Shown here piece by piece: positions 17,357-24,451 of a stretch of DNA of 36,556 nt; the first letter of the stretch is position 1, and the number at the start of each line of letters is the position of its first letter. The translations under genes and the position numbers were made by a program. The stretch spans positions 1 through 36,556 of the forward strand of contig JALVXO010000149.1 in the NCBI GenBank assembly GCA_027022775.1, read 5' to 3'. Under the pieces are notes generated by a model. It was given only the letters and a program-made list of their open reading frames with translations, did no database searches and was not told where the DNA came from. This DNA is from Campylobacteraceae bacterium (GTDB lineage Bacteria; Campylobacterota; Campylobacteria; Campylobacterales; Sulfurovaceae).

Positions 17357-18078
17357 TTATCTACATTTAATTTTTACTGGAAGATAAGGTATGTCAGGAT
17401 AACTTGCAAAATTTATATCATTTGCATTTATTACTTTATATGCTATGATATGATATTTCATAATTGATTTTGGGACAGTATAAAGAGTTTTATCTTTCAT
17501 CCAATACGAAAAGTCCACTTTAGCTGTGCAATTTTTAATCGCCAAACTTTCTATTTTATCTATATAAAGATTAGAATCTTTAATTAACTTAGCAAGCTTT
17601 CTATGGTAACTGTTAGAGACCTCTTTGAATGAGTCGGTTGAACTGTAAGTGAATATTTTTTTTACCTCTTTTGGTTGTTTGTTAAAATATTTTACAAAAT
17701 TTGGAAAAGCTACTATACCCTGAAAAGTTGAAACTTTAATAATATCACTTTTTGCAACTGCCTTTCTAAATGAAAATGTTTTATTATCTGTATAAAATCA
17801 TCCATAAATCGATTAAAGCTTAAATGTTGCATACAATTTGTATGTACCCAAATTATTTTTTCTTCATTGTTATTTAAATCGACAGCAACTTTGCATTTCT
17901 CATTAGAGCTTGCATTATTAAAACCAGCGACTTTATACTTATGATAAATTTTTGCATAATAGTTTATATATTTATTTTTAAAATGAGAAAATTCCACATT
18001 ATTATTGTTATTGCCTGAGCAGGATATATTCAATAGGAGTAAAAAAACTCCTAACCCCATTTTTTTTAAATCGCACAT
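17357..18078 (-). pseudogene. Frameshifted small lipoprotein gene, unknown family
   Basis: The first frame starts at 18078 with a signal peptide ending NISC (Cys20) and then an Asn-rich segment. It runs to about 17790, after which the protein-like reading jumps to a second frame that stays open to the stop at 17357. The second frame reads through TFSFRKAVAKSDIIK, FTYSSTDSFKEV and finally YPDIPYLPVKIKCR. Joined, the product would be about 240 residues. The shift lies near 17787-17793, with no long homopolymer there, so a true indel is more likely than in the other broken genes. No function can be assigned. Confidence 0.65.
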
Positions 18079-18121
18079 TTTTTAATCTTCTAATTCCATA
18101 AAATAGATAGCAATAGGGGAG

Positions 18122-18168
18122 GGTGATAATGATAACCTTTTTTGTTAATTTTTGTTATCGTTATCGCC
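18122..18168 (-). repeat. Hairpin repeat, copy 1 (about 47 bp)
   Basis: GGTGATAATGATAAC pairs with GTTATCGTTATCGCC across an AT-rich loop, with the mismatches allowing G-U pairs. Its reverse complement closely matches the hairpin at 18779-18823, so the two are inverted copies of one small repeat. This copy forms the 3' end of the adjacent reading frame: the tail DNDNKN and the stop codon lie inside it. Confidence 0.65.
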
Positions 18169-18620
18169 TCTATCTTTACCGATAATAATACAAAGTTTAT
18201 CAATAAAAAAATCATTACTATAAACTACTGGTTTGCATAAATTCATTGTCTTGAAAATATAATGATTAATGTCTTTTTTGATAGCAATTCCTTTAACTTT
18301 TAAATTATTTACATCAAAGATAAAACTTTTATACTCTTTTTTGCATTTTAATTCAAATACATATTTATCTTCATAATGAAATATCCACTTGCAATTTTGT
18401 TTATCTTTAGTATTCATAAACAGTTTATACATTTGATTATATCGTTTTACTGTTTTTCTTCTATATACTTGGCTATTTACAGGATAATTATAATCACTAA
18501 TATTAAATTTTTTTGTTGAGACAAGCCTATTTTATCGAATAGAGAATAAAATTTATTGAATTTTATATTTTCGCAATTCAAAGATATAAAAAAAATTAGA
18601 ATCACATTTAAAAATTTCAT
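18145..18620 (-). pseudogene. Second frameshifted small lipoprotein gene
   Basis: Reading starts at the ATG at 18620, with GGAG about 12 bases before, and gives a hydrophobic signal ending SLNC (Cys16). After about 40 codons it meets an A7 run on the coding strand (plus-strand T7 at 18508-18514). The sensible reading then moves back one base and continues with FNISDYNYPVNSQVYRR and a Lys-rich domain to the stop at 18145. The joined protein would be about 158 residues. The A7-TTT site resembles a slippery sequence, so slippage, phase variation or a base-count error are all possible. I recognise no family. The last codons fall within a hairpin repeat. Confidence 0.6.
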
Positions 18621-18864
18621 ATTAATTTTTTCTCCTTCTTCTCTTGAAAGTTCCACAGCTTATAGAGCAAGCATTACCTCGTTCCAATTGTCCTGAGATT
18701 TAGCAAAAAGTTATGAAATCTTGGAAGTGAGACTTCAGTCTTACTAAAATATTACCAATTAATCTCTTAATCTTTTGAGGTGATAACAATAACAAAAAAT
18801 CAACAAAAGTTATCATTGTCACCTTGCTCTTTCGGCTTTTGAAACTAAAATGTTCAATTTTTAT
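18621..18864. other. Non-coding stretch before the palindromic element
   Basis: I find no gene here. It contains a modest hairpin, AGTGAGAC-TTCA-GTCTTACT (about 18727-18744, one mismatch), and the second small hairpin repeat. It joins the broken lipoprotein gene to the repeat cluster that extends to 19218. Confidence 0.5.
18779..18823 (+). repeat. Hairpin repeat, copy 2 (45 bp)
   Basis: GGTGATAACAATAAC pairs with GTTATCATTGTCACC around a loop rich in A and C. It matches the reverse complement of the 18122-18168 hairpin over nearly its full length. The two copies therefore form an inverted pair enclosing about 0.6 kb that contains the frameshifted lipoprotein gene. Confidence 0.65.
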
Positions 18865-19041
18865 CCCAAATTTTGCATTAGAAGGTGCATCAGATGCGTT
18901 GGTGCTTGGCAGCGGGGATGCTGTAGCTTCGAAACCGCAGCATCCTGAGCAAAGCGAACCGCGAAGGCAAAAGGCTTTACTTCAGTGCCCATGCTGCCAA
19001 TGACCAATGCAGATAGAATATTGGCTAATGCAAATTTTGGG
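18865..19041 (+). mobile_element. Palindromic interspersed element, copy B (intergenic)
   Basis: A 177-bp element from CCCAAATTTT to AAATTTTGGG. Arm 1 (18865-18913) matches copy A at about 48 of 49 bases. Arm 2 (18973-19041) matches at all but a block of about 8 bases in 69. The 59-bp centre (18914-18972) is unrelated to that of copy A and has its own hairpin, GGATGCTG...CAGCATCC. TTTAT/TTTAC flank it, a possible imperfect duplication. Its length is not a multiple of three relative to copy A, and its frame meets a stop. Confidence 0.8.
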
Positions 19042-19089
19042 TTTACATAAATTTCAGCTTAAACCATCCCCGTAGGTCGGGGTCTCCTC

Positions 19090-19218
19090 GACCCCTATTC
19101 CTGACCCCTATTCCTCCTATTCCACTAAACAGCAGGAACAAAAAACTTTTTAAGCTGTAAATTATAGTTTGCAAAAAGTTAAAAGTTAAGCCCTGACCCC
19201 TATTCATGACCCCTATTC
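19090..19218 (+). repeat. Four GACCCCTATTC direct repeats in two tandem pairs
   Basis: Four identical 11-mers start at 19090, 19103, 19195 and 19208, that is, two tandem pairs with 13-bp period about 90 bp apart. A GGGGTC-TCCTC-GACCCC hairpin sits at the left end. This is too short and irregular for a CRISPR array. The reverse complement (GAATAGGGGTC tandem) resembles repeats I associate with REP-type or IS200-like transposase ends, but none is encoded here. Confidence 0.6.
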
Positions 19219-19226
19219 CATAGCTA

Positions 19227-19255
19227 TTGACAACTGTTGACAAATATCATATAAT
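19227..19255 (+). promoter_or_regulatory. Perfect-consensus sigma70 promoter
   Basis: TTGACA at 19227-19232 and TATAAT at 19250-19255 are both exact consensus and are separated by exactly 17 bp. A second TTGACA overlaps at 19237. It points toward the YqiA-type esterase gene, whose ATG is about 100 bp on at 19358, behind the site AAAAGGA. It sits directly at the right edge of the repeat cluster. Confidence 0.75.
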
Positions 19256-19357
19256 AGCTTGAAATAAAGGGGTTGTTTTTGTCAACTTGTAAAATTATCT
19301 GGGTTGGATGGCAGTAGTGCTAAAAACTGGAAGTACTCAAAAATAAAAGGATAAAAA

Positions 19358-19915
19358 ATGCTCACTCTCTACATTCACGGGTTTGGCAGCTGTGCATTAA
19401 GCCACAAAGCATCTCTGTTTAAAGATTACTACACTGGCAAAGGTTTAAAATTTTTAGCGCCGACGCTCTCTTACAATCCTAAATTTGCAATAGAGACACT
19501 CTGCGATATTGTGGAACTTTTTGACAGAAAGGTAAATTTAATCGGTTCATCACTGGGCGGTTATTATGCAATTTATCTTGCAAACAGGTATAAATTAAAA
19601 GCCGCTCTTATAAACCCATCTGTTTATCCCTATGAAACGCTTTCAAAATATATTCCAAAAGCTCTAAATTATTGCGATTTAAGCAGTTTTGAGTGGAATC
19701 AAACCCATCTGAACCTGCTTAAAAATTATGAAGTTCATAACCCGCTGCCGCAATATTTTATGGTGCTTTTGCAAAAGGGGGATAAAGATTTAGATTACTC
19801 CCAGGCAGCGCGGAAATTCAGCAGGGCAAAACTGATTATAGAAGAGGGAGGCAGCCACTCATTTGAAGGGATAGAGCACTACTTTGGGGATATAGAGGAG
19901 TTTTTTGTCTCATAA
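19358..19915 (+). CDS. YqiA/UPF0227-type alpha/beta-hydrolase (esterase)
   Basis: A 185-residue compact hydrolase. YIHGFGS near the start is the oxyanion-hole region. GSSLGG has the nucleophile Ser65. KGDKDLDY has the acid and GGSHSF the catalytic His, and the length and order fit the YqiA/YcfP group, which shows short-chain esterase activity. The start has AAAAGGA eight bases upstream. It is cytoplasmic by lack of a signal. The 3' end overlaps the convergent small gene by six bases. Confidence 0.85.
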   Translation: MLTLYIHGFGSCALSHKASLFKDYYTGKGLKFLAPTLSYNPKFAIETLCDIVELFDRKVNLIGSSLGGYYAIYLANRYKLKAALINPSVYPYETLSKYIPKALNYCDLSSFEWNQTHLNLLKNYEVHNPLPQYFMVLLQKGDKDLDYSQAARKFSRAKLIIEEGGSHSFEGIEHYFGDIEEFFVS

Positions 19916-20188
19916 AATAGAGTCTTTATGGTAATCGTAAAGGGTCTGTTTTACCCTCTCTTGGTTCAGTTTTTTAACCAGTTTGGCGCTTAAAGATTTA
20001 TAAGCGGCGCTGTCTAGTTTCATTTTTTCCATAATTTCACTTTCTGGCACGCCGCTGACCCACGCTTTTAACAGTTTAAACTCTTTTTTTGTAAGCCTCG
20101 CTTTAAGCGCCAATTCTAAATCCAATCCGCTCTTAAGCGGGTAAGAGAGAGATTTTATCAATTCATATAGTTTTGCTTCGTAACTCAT
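19910..20188 (-). CDS. Small helix-turn-helix-like protein coupled to the M20 peptidase
   Basis: A 92-residue helical protein. Residues from about 32 (LTKKEFKLLKAWVSGVPESEIMEKM) look like a sigma-region-4 or LuxR-type helix-turn-helix, which suggests DNA binding, but there is no recognisable effector domain. The ATG at 20188 overlaps the TGA of the M20 peptidase gene (ATGA), so translation is coupled. It could be a conserved hypothetical of Campylobacterota; I do not recognise it with confidence. Confidence 0.6.
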   Translation of the reverse strand: MSYEAKLYELIKSLSYPLKSGLDLELALKARLTKKEFKLLKAWVSGVPESEIMEKMKLDSAAYKSLSAKLVKKLNQERVKQTLYDYHKDSIL

Positions 20189-21285
20189 TTAAAATTGCCT
20201 TTTGTAAAATTTTTAAAAATATCGGTAACCAGTTTTACTCTGTTCTCAAAACTTTTTTTAGATGCCCTCTCATTTACCGTATGGTCGCCGTCTCCAAAGG
20301 GCCCAAAACCATCAAGCGTAACAACGCCGCAGCTTGCGACAATATTAGCATCGCTTACGCCGCCCCTTTTTTCTGTTAAAATTTTCTCTCCGCAAAGCTG
20401 CTCTATCTGTTTAATAAACTCAAGCTGCCTGCTGTTTTCTTCCATAACATCGCGCTGAATTCCCCCGCTTAAAACCGCTTTGCTCCCTTTTACATAACTT
20501 GTATTAACAATTTTGTCTATCTCTTTTAAAAGGCGGTCTCTTTGGGCAGTTTTTGTATATCTTATCTCAAAAACAAGCCGCGCTTTTGGCGAAATTGTGT
20601 TTGCTCCAATTCCTCCCTCTATTTTCCCCACATTCACTGTTGTGCCCTCTTTTAAATCTGTTAGCTTTACCAGCTCTTGCAATTTAAAGGCAGCTTCCAA
20701 ATTTGCATCAACTCCCTGGGTATAATTGTTGCCGGCATGTGCAGCTTTGCCCTCTATGTCTATAAAAAATGTCCCTACCCCTTTGCGGGCGGTAACCACC
20801 TCATCATTAGCCCCCGCCGCTTCAAAAACCAGGCAATAGTCATATTTAGGCGCCAGTTTTTGGGTTAAAAATTTAGAGTTGTCGCTGCCTGTCTCTTCAT
20901 CGCTTACCAGCAAAAAATCGATATTGCTGATTTTCCCAAACTCTTTATAAACATTTCTTAAAGCCAGCAGCGCAACATAATTGCCACCTTTCATATCGCA
21001 AACCCCAGGCCCGTAAATGAACTTGTCATCCTCTTTGAACCCTTCAAAGCTCCCCGGCGGAAAAACAGTATCTAAATGCCCCAAAAGAAGCATCTTTTTA
21101 CCCTCTTTATGTTCCGATTCAAAATAGAGGTGGTTGCCTATATCGCTGTTTTCAAAAACCGTACTCTTAAACCCCAGCTCTTCGAGCCAATTTTTAAAAA
21201 TCTCCCCGCATCTGTCCACACCTTCTTTATTTTTTGTGTAAGAGTTAATCTCTATTGCTTTTTTCAATTCGCTGTAATCAATCAT
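20185..21285 (-). CDS. M20-family zinc peptidase (carboxypeptidase G2-like)
   Basis: A 366-residue di-zinc hydrolase. Ligands appear as GHLDTVF (His70, Asp72), GVCDMKGG (Asp97) and SDEETGS (catalytic Glu130 and Glu131), with the later dimerisation lid and a C-terminal His region. Members of this clade release C-terminal residues such as glutamate from peptides or folate-like conjugates, or deacylate amino acids; the substrate here is not shown. No signal peptide. It is divergent from the ATP-grasp operon across a 214-bp AT-rich gap with no other gene. Confidence 0.85.
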   Translation of the reverse strand: MIDYSELKKAIEINSYTKNKEGVDRCGEIFKNWLEELGFKSTVFENSDIGNHLYFESEHKEGKKMLLLGHLDTVFPPGSFEGFKEDDKFIYGPGVCDMKGGNYVALLALRNVYKEFGKISNIDFLLVSDEETGSDNSKFLTQKLAPKYDYCLVFEAAGANDEVVTARKGVGTFFIDIEGKAAHAGNNYTQGVDANLEAAFKLQELVKLTDLKEGTTVNVGKIEGGIGANTISPKARLVFEIRYTKTAQRDRLLKEIDKIVNTSYVKGSKAVLSGGIQRDVMEENSRQLEFIKQIEQLCGEKILTEKRGGVSDANIVASCGVVTLDGFGPFGDGDHTVNERASKKSFENRVKLVTDIFKNFTKGNFK

Positions 21286-21499
21286 TATCTGCTGTCCTCT
21301 TTTTTTTAAATTTTATCAAATATTTTTTAATCTCTTGTAAATAAAAGTTTTTATCTTTTTAAAATAGTACCGTAAAATTGGATTAAATTTTAAGAAATTT
21401 GGATTTTTTTTCAAAAATTACTGATTTTTTTTAAAATTTAATTTACTTTTTTACCCTAATTATTATATTATTGCATAAATTTATTGATGAAGGGAAAAA

Positions 21500-22405
21500 A
21501 TGGGAAGAAAAGTGGGAATATGGATGTATCAGAATGGCGGCGGTGACATAATAGAGAAAAAACTTGTCAAAAAACTAAAAAAAAGAGGCATTAAGGCGGT
21601 AACTGGAATAAACCTGCGCAATGCGGTTGTAAAAAAGGGGCATATACTCCATGGAGAGACAAAAGTTGACAAACTTGACCTCTTTTTCTCTTATAATGCC
21701 GGTGAGCAGACACAGTATCAAGTTTATCTCTATAAGGCGTTAAACAGGGTTATACCTACAATCAACTCTTATGAATCTTTCGCACTTACCGAAGATAAAT
21801 TCCAAACAGCATACATATTAAAGCAAAATGGCATTCCAACTCCGGAGTTTTTTTTGTGTCACAGAGATGATACAAAGCATCTTGAGAAAATTATAAAAAA
21901 GTGGAAAAAAATGGTTTATAAACCCACAGACGGCTGGGGCGGGGTCGGTTTGACCAAAATAGATGGCAGCGAAACCCTTAAAATGCTTATGCCGTTTCTA
22001 AACTATGCAGATTTGCGCTACTTTTATGTAGAAAAGTTTGTAAAATATGACAATACCGATTTTAGGGTTGATATTGTCGATGGAAAATTTGTCAGCTGTT
22101 ATGGAAGAAAAGCGGGCAAAGATGACTGGCGCACTAATGTAACAAGCGGCGGGTCGGTATTTTTGCGCGAACCCAATGATGAAGTTATAAACTTGGCAAT
22201 AAAAGCGGCAAAGGTGTGCGGAACAGATATTGCAGGAGTAGATATTATTTACGATTTGGAGCGCGAAGAGTATGTGGTGCTTGAAGTTAACGGCATTCCG
22301 GCATTCGCAACGCCGGAACAGGAAAAACTGGGGCTTGATTTTAATGACAGAAAAATAGATTTAATAGTAGATTTAATTGACAGAAAAACAAAGGAGAAAA
22401 AATAA
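21500..22405 (+). CDS. RimK-like ATP-grasp ligase, first of a pair
   Basis: A 301-residue ATP-grasp protein. The glycine-rich nucleotide segment KPTDGWGGVG is at about 141-150. It is followed by DFRVDIVDGK, the arginine stretch before TNVTSGGS and the Mg-binding VVLEVNGIPA with intact Glu and Asn. This is the pattern of RimK-type amino-acid ligases, which extend proteins, peptides or cofactors with glutamate or similar. The acceptor is unknown. GAAGGGA precedes the ATG. The stop overlaps the next start (TAATG), so the second ATP-grasp protein is made from the same message. Confidence 0.8.
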   Translation: MGRKVGIWMYQNGGGDIIEKKLVKKLKKRGIKAVTGINLRNAVVKKGHILHGETKVDKLDLFFSYNAGEQTQYQVYLYKALNRVIPTINSYESFALTEDKFQTAYILKQNGIPTPEFFLCHRDDTKHLEKIIKKWKKMVYKPTDGWGGVGLTKIDGSETLKMLMPFLNYADLRYFYVEKFVKYDNTDFRVDIVDGKFVSCYGRKAGKDDWRTNVTSGGSVFLREPNDEVINLAIKAAKVCGTDIAGVDIIYDLEREEYVVLEVNGIPAFATPEQEKLGLDFNDRKIDLIVDLIDRKTKEKK

Positions 22406-23820
22406 TGGGACGCAAAAAAAATAAAAAAAACAGACTGCCTAGATTAGGGCTTTTATACCTTGATTATGTATTGAGATTTTTCGATAAATCAAACTTTAGA
22501 GGGTGGCCAGATAAGATTGAGACTGTGGTTTACCATTGGGGAAATGATAAAAAGCGCTTTATAGAAGAGGTAAAAAGAAAGAAAATCGACATCTTGATAG
22601 GAAATATTCCAGCAACGGCATATGAGACATTCAGAGAGATTGCAAGGGAGCTGCCGAATGTAAAATTTGTTCCTTCGCTTGATTCGCAGTTTGCAAATAA
22701 ATCAAAAGAGAATGTAACAAGATTTGCATGGAAATACAAAATACCTGTCCCAAAAACTTACATCTTTTACGATAAAAAGAAAGCTTGGGAATTTATAGAG
22801 ACTACTGATTATCCAAAAATTGTAAAAAGAAGTTACGGCCCTTCAAATTATGGCGGATATTTTGTACATAAAGTTGACTCTAAAGAGGAGGCAAAAGAGC
22901 TGTTTAATAAGAAAAAATATTACCCAATTTATATGCAGGATTTCGTGCCAATGAGCGCGGATATAAGGGTTATGCTAATTGGACATAAGCCGGTTTGCGC
23001 ATTTTGGCGCCGCCCGCCAAAGGGAGAGTGGCTTACAAACACCAGCCAGGGCGGCTCTATGGATTATCAGGATGTGCCAAAAGAGGTGCTCGATTTGGCT
23101 GTTAAGGTAAGCAAAGCGGCAAATGCGGAGTATTGGGCTTGCGACATCGCTGTAGGAGAAGATGGGAAATTAAGAATTTTAGAGTGCGCTACCGCTTTTG
23201 CGGCATTCCCGTATATCCGCGACTGGATAGGACAGTATCTAATATGGAAATTCTCAAACGGCCGCTTCCCGCTGCCTAATATCCCTATTTACAACTGGGA
23301 AGAGCTTGGAAAAATGGACTCTTCTGTATTAAGAACCTTAAGGTATATCACATTTGGACGCTACACTCCAAGTTATGATGGGGCATACTTTTTAGATAAA
23401 GTTAAGCAGGATGAAAATGGGGAATATTACCTCCATGAACTGGATAAAGAGTATCCAATGCTCAACACTTATGAGAGAAAAGAAGAGGAGTGGCCAAGCG
23501 AAATTTGGAACTTCCAAGACAGATACGGCAAATCAATTAAAGAGGTTGCATTCGATTCAAACGGAGGTTTAGACAGCGACGAATCGAGCCAAAAACCGAA
23601 AAAGAAAAAAAAGAAGAAAAAATCAAAAATATCAAAAAAAGAGTTTAAAAAAGTTTTAAAATCGGTTAAAGGCATAGGCGAAAAGAGGTCTTCTAAAATG
23701 ATGAAAAGATTCAGCCCTGAAGAGATTACAGAAATGGTTAAAAAAACACCGGGAATTTTGCAGGAGAGTTTTAAGTGGCTAAAAAACAAAATGGTAAAAG
23801 AGCTCCAGGAGAAGCTTTAA
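22405..23820 (+). CDS. Divergent ATP-grasp protein with C-terminal helix-hairpin-helix
   Basis: A 471-residue protein. An N-terminal domain (about 1-125) is followed by an ATP-grasp core with KRSYGPSNYGGYF, SADIRVMLIG and TNTSQGGS. Where its partner has EVN, this one reads ILECATAF, so the Mg-binding Asn is missing and catalysis may be altered. A run of nine lysines in SQKPKKKKKKKKSK (about 390-400) leads to a helix-hairpin-helix-like end (SVKGIGEKRSSKMM, about 420-435), suggesting nucleic-acid contact. It is translationally coupled to the first ligase. Both begin MGRK but are not close copies. Confidence 0.75.
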   Translation: MGRKKNKKNRLPRLGLLYLDYVLRFFDKSNFRGWPDKIETVVYHWGNDKKRFIEEVKRKKIDILIGNIPATAYETFREIARELPNVKFVPSLDSQFANKSKENVTRFAWKYKIPVPKTYIFYDKKKAWEFIETTDYPKIVKRSYGPSNYGGYFVHKVDSKEEAKELFNKKKYYPIYMQDFVPMSADIRVMLIGHKPVCAFWRRPPKGEWLTNTSQGGSMDYQDVPKEVLDLAVKVSKAANAEYWACDIAVGEDGKLRILECATAFAAFPYIRDWIGQYLIWKFSNGRFPLPNIPIYNWEELGKMDSSVLRTLRYITFGRYTPSYDGAYFLDKVKQDENGEYYLHELDKEYPMLNTYERKEEEWPSEIWNFQDRYGKSIKEVAFDSNGGLDSDESSQKPKKKKKKKKSKISKKEFKKVLKSVKGIGEKRSSKMMKRFSPEEITEMVKKTPGILQESFKWLKNKMVKELQEKL

Positions 23821-23857
23821 CAGTTTTTGGTTTATAATAATAAAACGGTTTATAAAA

Positions 23858-23898
23858 ATTGCAAAATGTATTTTAACCCAAAATCTGCATTTTGCAAT
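23858..23898 (+). terminator. Perfect inverted repeat after the ATP-grasp operon
   Basis: ATTGCAAAATG (23858-23868) pairs perfectly with CATTTTGCAAT (23888-23898) around a 19-base loop. The loop and right arm contain AACCCAAAATCTGCATT, one mismatch from the terminal repeat of the palindromic elements. It lies 38 bp after the ATP-grasp stop. It could be a transcription terminator or attenuator, though without a T-tract, or a solo end of the element. Confidence 0.4.
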
Positions 23899-23940
23899 AT
23901 CTTAACCAAGTTACAGATTATAACAGTAAGGAAATCTGCT

Positions 23941-24449
23941 ATGAAAGAGATAACATTAGATACCACAATTGCCAGCCTGCTTGACGATTATGAAGGTATG
24001 AAGGATATTTTAATATCTATAAATCCAAAATATAAAAAGTTAAACAACCCGATTTTGCGCCGGACTGTTGCAAAAATAGCAACTGTAAAGCAGGCTGCGA
24101 TAATTGGCGGGATGGAGCCGTCAGATTTGCTAAACCGTTTAAGGGAAGCGGTCGGGCAGGAGCCTGTTTTATTTGACGAAAAAGAGACCAGAGAACCAGA
24201 ACCGCTGCCGGAGTGGTTTAAAGAAAAAGAAGCCATCACTTTGGATGCTAATGAGCTTTTAGACAGCGGTAAAACCCTCTTGCAGAAGTAAACAGAGCTT
24301 TAAAAAAGTTAAAAAGCGGCGAAATTTTAAAACTTACCGCCGACTTTAAACCCGAGCCTCTTATTGAAGAGTTTAAGAAAAAGGGTTATCAGGCTGCCTC
24401 AGAAAAATTAAGCAAAGAGTGTTATGTAACAAAAATAAAAAAGGGTTAA
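23941..24449 (+). pseudogene. DUF1858-DUF2249 protein, frameshifted at a C-run
   Basis: The start is taken at the ATG at 23941, after AAGGAAA, rather than at the frame's upstream opening. The first 60 or so residues match DUF1858 (LDTTIASLLDDY..., IGGMEPSDLLNRLRE). A frame ends at 24291 just after LLDSGKTLLQK. One added C in the run at 24275-24277 would give SGKTPLAEVNRALKKLKSG. That leads into a second frame, open to the TAA at 24447-24449, that fits the DUF2249/SirA-like C-terminal domain (GEILKLTADFKPEPLIEEF). The whole product would be about 169 residues. A base-count error is as likely as a real mutation. DUF1858 proteins are small and of uncertain, perhaps redox-related, role. Confidence 0.75.
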
Positions 24450-24451
24450 AC

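Noticed and set aside
19090..19218. CRISPR array
   Set aside because: Only four 11-bp repeats in two pairs, with unequal spacers and no cas genes.
19043..19243. 66-residue minus-strand frame rich in GIGVRNRG
   Set aside because: It is translated from the GACCCCTATTC repeats and the flank of the palindromic element; repeat-derived, not a gene.
19308..19346. Twelve-codon upstream frame before the YqiA-type gene
   Set aside because: It has an ATG but only a weak site and no rare-codon or stem pattern pointing to attenuation.
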